Shown: positions 1 through 4,413 of the stretch, piece by piece | Layout: each line of letters begins with the position of its first letter | Position numbering within the stretch: position 1 is the first letter of the stretch | Assembly (NCBI GenBank): GCA_047626155.1 | Contig: JBLHRR010000188.1 | Coordinates: forward strand, 1-8,828 | DNA: 8,828 bases | Source: CALGLS01 sp047626155 | Lineage (GTDB): Bacteria > Bacteroidota > Bacteroidia > Chitinophagales > Saprospiraceae | Reading direction: 5' to 3' | Translations under genes and position numbers: made by a program | The notes under the pieces: generated by a model | Databases searched by the model: none | Told to the model about the DNA's origin: nothing | What the model saw: only the letters and a program-made list of their open reading frames with translations

Positions 1-167
1 TTTTGCAAACAACGATCGTACATCGCAGCAAAATCAGGCCTGTCTACATCCCAATTCTTTAGAAAGCAACCAAGAGACTCCCAATGCGGGCCAAAATCTA
101 CTCGCTCCTTCTGGTCTAAAGAAGCTTTATATTCCGATATAAACTGGTTTAGCTTTTGTAAATTCAT
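1..167 (-). CDS. Partial gene, N-terminus only; weak resemblance to the N-terminal segment of McrB-like proteins
   Basis: On the minus strand an ATG at 167-165 opens a frame that stays open to the window edge, giving 55 codons. The peptide begins MNLQKLNQFISEYK and contains HWESLGCFLKNWDVD followed by a DFAAMYDR segment. The pattern W-x6-F-x2-NWD-(I/V)-D-x2-DF-x2-M resembles, from memory, an N-terminal helical segment found in some McrB-type GTPase/AAA proteins and related uncharacterised Bacteroidota proteins. No ATPase motif lies in the visible part, so function is not established. There is no signal peptide, so a cytoplasmic protein is likely. It is transcribed divergently from the esterase at 412, with a 244-base intergenic region. 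That the ORF is real is fairly likely, because the composition looks coding and it starts at a clear ATG. The family suggestion is weak. Confidence 0.6.
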   Translation of the reverse strand, partial: MNLQKLNQFISEYKASLDQKERVDFGPHWESLGCFLKNWDVDRPDFAAMYDRCLQ

Positions 168-204
168 AAGTATTTTGGTTCGTTCTTTACTAAAACGGAG
201 CGCA

Positions 205-253
205 AAGTAACAACAAAAAAGTTAAAACAAGGAGTCTAAGTAACAACGAAAAA
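205..253. repeat. Imperfect 16-bp direct repeat, 33-bp period
   Basis: AAGTAACAACAAAAAA at 205-220 recurs as AAGTAACAACGAAAAA at 238-253 with one difference in 16 bases. The second copy runs into the left arm of the hairpin at 249-282. Both copies lie upstream of the minus-strand gene at 167 and may belong to its control region. A chance pair in AT-rich DNA cannot be excluded. Confidence 0.5.
217..246 (-). promoter_or_regulatory. Candidate Bacteroidota promoter for the partial gene at 1-167
   Basis: Read on the minus strand there is a TTG (244-246), a 19-base spacer and TAACTTTT (217-224), which matches the TAnnTTTG -7 consensus at all but the last base. It would give a leader of roughly 40-45 bases before the ATG at 167. 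It rests on a short motif only, in T-rich sequence. Confidence 0.3.
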
Positions 254-282
254 TTAACTTCCCGATTGGGAAGTTAATTTTT
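249..282. terminator. Strong bidirectional terminator-like hairpin in a divergent intergenic region
   Basis: AAAAATTAACTTCCC (249-263) and GGGAAGTTAATTTTT (268-282) form a perfect 15-bp stem with a GATT loop. A and T tracts on either side give the form of an intrinsic terminator in both directions. It lies between two divergently transcribed genes, where neither annotated gene would need a terminator. It may end a small unannotated transcript, insulate the two promoters, or be a protein-binding dyad. Confidence 0.65.
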
Positions 283-323
283 GTGAAATACTATAAAGCT
301 TAGAATTCAATTAGTATCCTTGG

Positions 324-357
324 TTGAAATCCGATTCGTTTATTTTCCTTACTTTTG
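324..357 (+). promoter_or_regulatory. Candidate Bacteroidota promoter for the esterase gene
   Basis: TACTTTTG at 350-357 is an exact match to the TAnnTTTG -7 element of the Bacteroidota primary sigma factor. A TTG at 324-326 lies 23 bases upstream, at the long end of the accepted spacing. Transcription would start near 364 and give a leader of about 48 bases that contains the palindrome at 376-391 and the tandem 12-mers at 387-410. Confidence 0.5.
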
Positions 358-375
358 GGTGACTATTGATAACAC

Positions 376-391
376 AATTAAGTACTTAATT
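376..391. promoter_or_regulatory. Perfect 16-bp palindrome in the esterase leader
   Basis: AATTAAGTACTTAATT is a perfect dyad centred between 383 and 384, just downstream of the predicted transcription start. Its size and position fit an operator for a dimeric regulator. No regulator gene is adjacent and the sequence is AT-rich, so the role is inferred. Confidence 0.4.
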
Positions 392-410
392 CAAACCCTA
401 ATTCAAACCT
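387..410 (+). repeat. Two tandem 12-mers immediately before the esterase start codon
   Basis: TAATTCAAACCC (387-398) and TAATTCAAACCT (399-410) are consecutive copies differing only at the last base. They end one base before the ATG at 412 and overlap the right half of the palindrome. There is no Shine-Dalgarno sequence here, as is usual in Bacteroidota, so the A-rich repeat may help ribosome loading or be a binding site. Confidence 0.5.
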
Positions 411-411
411 T

Positions 412-1551
412 ATGAAACATTTCTTTACCATTCTTTTTGTCCTCAGTTCTTTCCAAATATTTGCGCAACTAATCAATGCTACCATGATGCATGATGGACT
501 AGAGCGGGATTATCAGGTTTACCTTCCTGCCAACTACGAGCCGGGAGACCAACTGCCACTGGTTTTTAATTTGCATGGCATTGGCTCTAATAATCTAGAG
601 CAAGGTATTTATTCAGTGTTTTCTCCAGTTGCGGACACTGCAAACTTTATTCTTTGCCTTCCAAACGGAACTCCTTCTCCTACTGGTGGTAACTTTTGGG
701 ATGTTAATTTCCCCTTCGCTGTAGCAGAAGTAGATGATGTTGGGTTTATCAATGCTTTAATAGATACGCTTTACGAAAACTACGATATCAATCTCGACAA
801 AGTTTACGCTACCGGAATGTCAAATGGCGGTTACATGAGTTATAAATTAGCTTGTGAACTAACTGACCGCTTTCAAGCTATTGCCTCAGTGACAGGAAGT
901 ATTGTTCCTTCAGAATTGGATCTTTGTATGCCTACTTCGACCTTCCCGATTATGCAAATTCATGGAACCGCTGATCCAACGGTTGCTTATGCGGGTTCAG
1001 TTTTTGGTGTGGGTATTGAAAATTTGGTTTCTTATTGGGTAGAACATAATGACTGCGCCAACAGTCCTGATACCACTTACATCGCAGAAAGCACGGCCGC
1101 TGATATGTCCTCTGCTGTTAAAATCAGCTATACCGATTGTGATACTGATAGAGAAGTTATTTTCTTTAAAATTATTGGTGGCGAACATACTTGGCCAGGA
1201 GCTTTTATTCCTATTGGCATAACCAATCAGGACATTAATGCCAGTATTGAGATATGGAACTTCTTCAATCAATATGGAGTAGATATTGAGACATCTAACA
1301 ACAATATCAACAACGATATAAAAATAAGTCTTCAGCCGAATCCGACGACAACACAACTTAGTATCCGATCAAATGTAGCCTATTTGTTGGAAGTCAGAGT
1401 TCTCAATAATTTGGGACAAACAATATTCAGCGAAAAAAATATTAATAACAATATTCACACAATCGCTACAGAACACTTCCCGAACGGCATTTACTTCCTT
1501 GATATTCAGACGGATAAAGGTCGAAAGAACATGCCTTTCGTCAAGCAATAA
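412..1551 (+). CDS. Secreted PHB-depolymerase/feruloyl-esterase-like hydrolase with T9SS sorting domain
   Basis: This is a 379-residue alpha/beta hydrolase of the LpqC/PHB depolymerase-like esterase group, which cleaves ester bonds in polymers or plant cell-wall side chains. Residues 1-19 form a signal peptide ending FAQ. The oxyanion region is around His55-Gly56 (NLHGIGS). The nucleophile is Ser137 in GMSNGG, the likely acid is Asp188 in HGTADPT, and the likely base is His259 in GGEHTWPG, so the triad is complete. A linker rich in Asn (295-302) leads to a T9SS type A sorting domain at about 303-379, with SLQPNP and NGIYFLDI motifs. The product is therefore probably exported across the outer membrane and either anchored or released. 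The ATG at 412 is the start because it begins the signal peptide. The DUF1648 gene follows after 13 bases. The family is secure; the substrate cannot be read from sequence. Confidence 0.92.
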   Translation: MKHFFTILFVLSSFQIFAQLINATMMHDGLERDYQVYLPANYEPGDQLPLVFNLHGIGSNNLEQGIYSVFSPVADTANFILCLPNGTPSPTGGNFWDVNFPFAVAEVDDVGFINALIDTLYENYDINLDKVYATGMSNGGYMSYKLACELTDRFQAIASVTGSIVPSELDLCMPTSTFPIMQIHGTADPTVAYAGSVFGVGIENLVSYWVEHNDCANSPDTTYIAESTAADMSSAVKISYTDCDTDREVIFFKIIGGEHTWPGAFIPIGITNQDINASIEIWNFFNQYGVDIETSNNNINNDIKISLQPNPTTTQLSIRSNVAYLLEVRVLNNLGQTIFSEKNINNNIHTIATEHFPNGIYFLDIQTDKGRKNMPFVKQ

Positions 1552-1564
1552 ATCAAGTCCCCCC

Positions 1565-2062
1565 ATGGCACGACCTAAAATAAAAATACCATTATATACC
1601 ACAGACTTAATGTTGGAAGGACTAAGCCTTTTGGGCTTAGTCCTTTTGTTTATTATCCCTTTCCAATACTATGACCAATTATCGGATTTGACCCCTGCGC
1701 ACTTTGGCTCAAATGGCAAGCCAGATGCCTGGAGTGGAAAAAACAGTATCTGGTTCTTGCCTTGTCTAGGCTTGCTCGCTTATATTATACTTACCATTGT
1801 AAATCGAATTCCTGAAAAGCTAAACTATGCTGTCAAAATAACGGAAGAAAATATGGAACGTCAATACCAGAACGCCATAAAATTATGCCGTCATTTGAAG
1901 TTGTTAATCCTAGGTTTCCTTGCCTATTTTATGCACGGGAAAATTCAGGTTGCTTTAGGAAATGTGGCTGGTTTGAATCCTACTTTACTTTTTGCTTTTG
2001 TTGGCGGGATTTTGTTATTAGTGGGGTTTTATATTTGGAGGTCTTTTCAGTTGGAGAAGTAG
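1565..2062 (+). CDS. DUF1648-type small integral membrane protein
   Basis: This is a 165-residue membrane protein. The signature LTPAHFGSNGKPDAWSGK at about 42-59 matches the P-x-HF-x3-G-x-(P/A)-D-x2-G-x-K motif of the DUF1648 family, found in SdpI-like and uncharacterised membrane proteins. Likely transmembrane segments lie at about 18-35, 62-80, 110-125 and 138-158, with a charged segment at 82-108 between the second and third. The function is unknown; SdpI-type relatives give immunity to a secreted toxin, but the short form seen here is generally uncharacterised. The ATG at 1565 is preferred to an in-frame ATG at 1499, because the earlier one would overlap the esterase and add residues foreign to the family. 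The gene starts 13 bases after the esterase stop and has no clear ribosome binding site. A terminator-like hairpin lies within its codons 18-27. Confidence 0.8.
   Translation: MARPKIKIPLYTTDLMLEGLSLLGLVLLFIIPFQYYDQLSDLTPAHFGSNGKPDAWSGKNSIWFLPCLGLLAYIILTIVNRIPEKLNYAVKITEENMERQYQNAIKLCRHLKLLILGFLAYFMHGKIQVALGNVAGLNPTLLFAFVGGILLLVGFYIWRSFQLEK
1617..1647 (+). terminator. Terminator-like hairpin inside the DUF1648 coding sequence
   Basis: AAGGACTAAGCC (1617-1628) and GGCTTAGTCCTT (1634-1645) form a perfect 12-bp stem with a 5-base loop, followed by T residues to 1647 and a T-rich run (TTTTGTTTATT). This is the form of an intrinsic terminator for the esterase transcript, 65 bases past its stop. 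It also encodes EGLSLLGLVL, the start of the first membrane helix of the downstream protein. It could act as an attenuator between the two genes. Confidence 0.6.
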
Positions 2063-2079
2063 TTTTTTGATAACCGCCA

Positions 2080-2138
2080 AGGCGCAACGGAGGCGCAACG
2101 AAAAAAAAACGTATCGCTTTCGTAGCTCCATTGCGTTT
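2080..2138. repeat. GC-rich intergenic inverted and direct repeat between convergent genes
   Basis: AGGCGCAACGG is repeated in tandem (2080-2090, then 2091-2100 to its tenth base). The segment 2080-2092 can pair with CTCCATTGCGTTT at 2126-2138 over 12 of 13 positions as RNA, counting two G-U pairs, across a 33-base loop containing an A9 run. The wording (CCGCCAAGGCGCAACG and the like) recalls short dispersed intergenic repeats common in Bacteroidota genomes. Since it lies between convergent genes it may also help end transcription. Confidence 0.5.
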
Positions 2139-2146
2139 AGCTCAAA

Positions 2147-3180
2147 TCACCGATGCGCATTTTTCACCTTTATAATTCCTGCCATAATACTTAGAGCTAT
2201 TTCCCTTGTCGTCTTTCCATTAATATCTACACCTATTGGTGCATCAATTCTGTCTATTTCTGTTTGTGTAAATCCGGCTTCCTGTAACCGTGCTACTCGC
2301 TTAGCATGTGTTTTTCTACTTCCTAAAGCGCCAATGTATGCAGCCTTTGATTTTAACAAAACATGCAAGGCATTATCATCAATCTTGGGATCATGCGAAA
2401 GTATTGTTACATAAGTGTACGCATCTAATGTGAATTCGGATAATACTTCTGAAGGGTACTTTTCAATAATTTGGTCTGGTTGTTTTGTAAACATTTTTTA
2501 TTACCAAAAGTACTTCTAGGATCAATTACAGCCGTCTCAAAACCAAACTGTTGTGCTAGATCTACCAAATCGACAGTGATATGCGCTGCACCGATGGCTA
2601 AGAGTTGACTTTTAGGTGGAAAGACTTGGATGAAATAATTGATCCCTTCTTCTTCTATTACTTGGTTTTTCCTTTCTTGATAAGATTGAAGAGCTGAATT
2701 TTTCAAATTTTCGGACAAAGACATCCCTACAATATTACCATTTCCTTCCACTAGATAGTGCTGAGTTTCTCCTTCCAACAATCTGCTTACTAATATGCAC
2801 CCTTTATTCTTTTCTATTGTTTCTTGAAGCTGTTCCCATATTTGTTTCTCGGCTGGTCGTTCATCAAAAGCCATAAAGCGTTCGACATAGACTTCTATTT
2901 TTCCACCGCAGCTTAAACCCACTGCCCAAGCCTCCTCATTTGTTATACCAAATTGCAGCAACTGGCCACCTCCTTTTTCTAACAATGTAATTGCAGCTCG
3001 CACAACAGCTCCTTCAACACAGCCTCCACTTACAGAACCCACCATTGAAGCATCAACTGCAATGAGCATACTGGAGCCAATAGGTCTTGGAGAAGAACCC
3101 CATGTCTTTATAACTGTAGCAACTGCAAAAGTTTTATCTTGAACAGACCATTCTCTTATCGTTGAAAATATTTCTTTCAT
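2147..3180 (-). pseudogene. xdhC: XdhC-family molybdenum cofactor insertion protein, split by a one-base frameshift
   Basis: Proteins of this family bind sulfurated molybdenum cofactor and insert it into xanthine dehydrogenase-type hydroxylases. The N-terminal part starts at the ATG at 3180 and carries GSSPRPIGSSM (28-38), GSVSGGCVEG (48-57), GLSCGG (88-93), then the Rossmann start AIGAAHI and VIDPRSTFG (218-226). After residue 229 the frame is lost. The family C-terminus continues in another frame from 2494, with LSHDPKIDD, YIGALGSRKTH, DAPIGVDI and EIALSIMAGI, to a stop at 2147. The switch falls on an A6 run (2494-2499, T6 on the plus strand). One more A would give a single 344-residue protein of normal family length with continuous homology. 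In the first frame the reading instead runs on with unrelated residues to a stop at 2425. The cause may be a real mutation, a homopolymer sequencing error, or slippage. It is divergent from the genes at 3312-4101. Confidence 0.88.
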
Positions 3181-3233
3181 TTTTTACAATTTTTATTCTA
3201 CTTTTAGGGAAGAAGGAGAAATGTTCCTTCCTG

Positions 3234-3265
3234 CAAAGGAAAGCAACTATTACTAAGTAAACAAA
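3234..3265 (-). promoter_or_regulatory. Candidate promoter for the XdhC-family gene
   Basis: On the minus strand TTTG (3262-3265), a 20-base spacer and TTCCTTTG (3234-3241) match the Bacteroidota promoter pattern with one mismatch in the -7 box. The -7 box is part of a small inverted repeat, TTCCTT (3224-3229) with AAGGAA (3236-3241). Support is by motif only. Confidence 0.3.
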
Positions 3266-3311
3266 CGGATGGCATTTTTCAACAGTGCCAAATGAACGGA
3301 GAGAGAAAAAT

Positions 3312-3503
3312 ATGGATAAACTTACCATACTAGCCGGCGCTTCTAAAGGCTTAGTTCAAATAGATAAACAAGATGAAAATTGGGCAATTACGTTTGGGAC
3401 AACCAATGGAAACATATACTTATCGGAAGATGAAGGAAAGGCCTGGGGTTGCATTTCAAGCCAATTGGTCAGAGTGAAATCTATTGTAATAACCAATAAC
3501 TAA
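3312..3503 (+). pseudogene. Remnant of a BNR/WD40-type beta-propeller protein, ends only
   Basis: A 63-codon frame begins at the ATG at 3312, eight bases after a GGAGAG (3298-3303); an in-frame GTG at 3285 is less likely. The first part, MDKLTILAGASKGLVQI, reads like the N-terminus of the exo-alpha-sialidase/BNR-repeat-like proteins of about 350 residues. From about residue 26 the text TFGTTNGNIYLSEDEGKAW, with an Asp-box-like S-x-D-x-G-x-x-W, then CISSQLVRVKSI, reads like the C-terminus of the same family. The middle, some 280 residues of propeller, is missing, as if removed by one in-frame internal deletion near 3385-3395. The family match is from memory. The stop is four bases before the MocA-like start, so they were probably one operon. 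A genuine 63-residue small protein is possible but less likely. Confidence 0.6.
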
Positions 3504-3507
3504 GTCT

Positions 3508-4101
3508 ATGAAAAACTACTCGATAATTCTCCTTGCCGCTGGTTCATCCACAAGAATGGGCCATCCAAACAAATTACTTCTCCTTTTTCGTGGGACGACT
3601 TTAGTGGAATATTGTGCGGACAAACTGATTCCCCTTAATCCAAAAGAGCTTATAGTGGTCACTGGTTTTGAAGCAGCAAAAATTCAGTTTCGCCTTTTCG
3701 ATCGTCCTTTCAAATTCACTTATAATTCCGACTATAAAACAGGAATGACTTCTTCTATTCAACAAGGTGTTTCCGTAATCGATCCAACGAGTAAAGGGGT
3801 TCTTATTTGTCAGTCAGACATGCCTGAGTTAAAGATAGAAGACCTACAAAAAGTCACTGCAATCATTGAAGCGAACATTGATAAAAAGCCACAATTGATT
3901 GTAGCACCGCATATAGGAAAGCGAATGGGAAACCCCGTATTCTTTAGTCGGTCTTACTTTGAGGGCTTATTAAATCATGATGAACCAAATGGTTGTAAGT
4001 CACTAATTAATAGCAATCTAGCCCATTTATTAAAAGTAGAATTGGACAACAAAGATGCGTTTTCAGATGTAGATACTCCAGAAGATTATCAACGATATTG
4101 A
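3508..4101 (+). CDS. mocA: MocA/MobA-like molybdenum cofactor nucleotidyltransferase
   Basis: This is a 197-residue NTP-transferase-fold protein. MocA transfers CMP from CTP to molybdopterin to make the cytosine dinucleotide cofactor used by xanthine-oxidase-type hydroxylases. Visible motifs are the nucleotide-binding loop LLAAGSSTRMGHPNK (8-22), NSDYKTGMTSSIQQG (73-87), the metal-site QSDMPEL (102-108), GNPVFF (141-146) and the C-terminal DVDTPEDY (187-194). Length and motif order fit an intact protein. The usual GD-x-GA(R/K) stretch is replaced by HDEPNGCKS (157-165), a mild divergence. CTP versus GTP specificity cannot be fixed here, so MobA-like or another sugar-nucleotide use is possible, but the XdhC-family gene next door favours the MocA role. 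It starts four bases after the propeller remnant. A frameshifted sorting-domain remnant follows its stop in the same frame. Confidence 0.85.
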   Translation: MKNYSIILLAAGSSTRMGHPNKLLLLFRGTTLVEYCADKLIPLNPKELIVVTGFEAAKIQFRLFDRPFKFTYNSDYKTGMTSSIQQGVSVIDPTSKGVLICQSDMPELKIEDLQKVTAIIEANIDKKPQLIVAPHIGKRMGNPVFFSRSYFEGLLNHDEPNGCKSLINSNLAHLLKVELDNKDAFSDVDTPEDYQRY

Positions 4102-4332
4102 GTCAACTTGATTACAAATAGCGTTTTCGCTAAAACATTATTTCATAGTTCTGAAGAAGAAGTACTCAGTCTTAGCCTTATGGACTTTGGATGGAGTTAA
4201 AGCTAAGGAAGGGCAAATAAATCAACAGTCCGAAACGCAGTTATTTGTTGGAGATTTGACAAACGGCATCTATTTATTGCGCATTTTAGTCGGCAATGGT
4301 TTTATCTGACGAAATTAGTTGTGAACAATTAG
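4102..4332 (+). pseudogene. Frameshifted T9SS C-terminal sorting domain, body of the protein lost
   Basis: This 312-base gap before the protease is not empty. In frame 1 from 4102 the codons read ITNSVFAKTLFHSSEEEVL and then SLSLMD (to about 4186). In frame 2 they continue LDGVKAKEGQ, INQQSETQLFVGDLTNGIYLLRI and VGNGF (4187-4303). In a third step back one base they finish LTKLVVNN and stop at 4332. Joined, this is a whole sorting domain of about 75 residues with the family order: N-terminal strand, D-x-x-G turn, LTNGIY turn, KxxVNN end. At least two frameshifts (near 4184-4190 and in the T run at 4300-4303) break it, and no signal peptide or catalytic part lies before it. The bases from 4333 to 4413 hold only a weak promoter-like motif. 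Confidence 0.75.
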
Positions 4333-4355
4333 ATTTGTTGATGCTAACAAAACTA

Positions 4356-4384
4356 TTGTAAATGCGTAATGTTACTTAGTTTTA
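4356..4384 (+). promoter_or_regulatory. Weak candidate promoter for the secreted protease
   Basis: TTG (4356-4358), an 18-base spacer and TAGTTTTA (4377-4384), one base off TAnnTTTG, would start transcription near 4391, about 23 bases before the ATG at 4414. This short-motif match is low in information. Confidence 0.22.
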
Positions 4385-4413
4385 TTATTCAAAGCTCTAC
4401 TAAACCCATTTAG

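Noticed and set aside
997..1356. Minus-strand open frame of 119 codons inside the esterase gene
   Set aside because: It is antisense to a gene with a complete catalytic triad and sorting domain, and its translation has no family features.
2067..2414. Plus-strand open frame of 115 codons opposite the end of the XdhC-family gene
   Set aside because: The minus-strand reading carries the clear XdhC C-terminal motifs (YIGALGSRKTH, DAPIGVDI). The plus-strand frame is a shadow.
2494..2500. Programmed -1 ribosomal frameshift in the XdhC-family gene
   Set aside because: The site reads AAT AAA AAA TGT, so the P-site codon would slip onto TAA and not a matching codon. No clear stimulatory stem was seen just downstream. 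Mutation, sequencing error or transcript slippage are better explanations.
3134..3328. Minus-strand open frame of 64 codons crossing the XdhC start and the upstream region
   Set aside because: It has no recognisable features, overlaps the N-terminus of the XdhC-family gene and covers the likely promoter.
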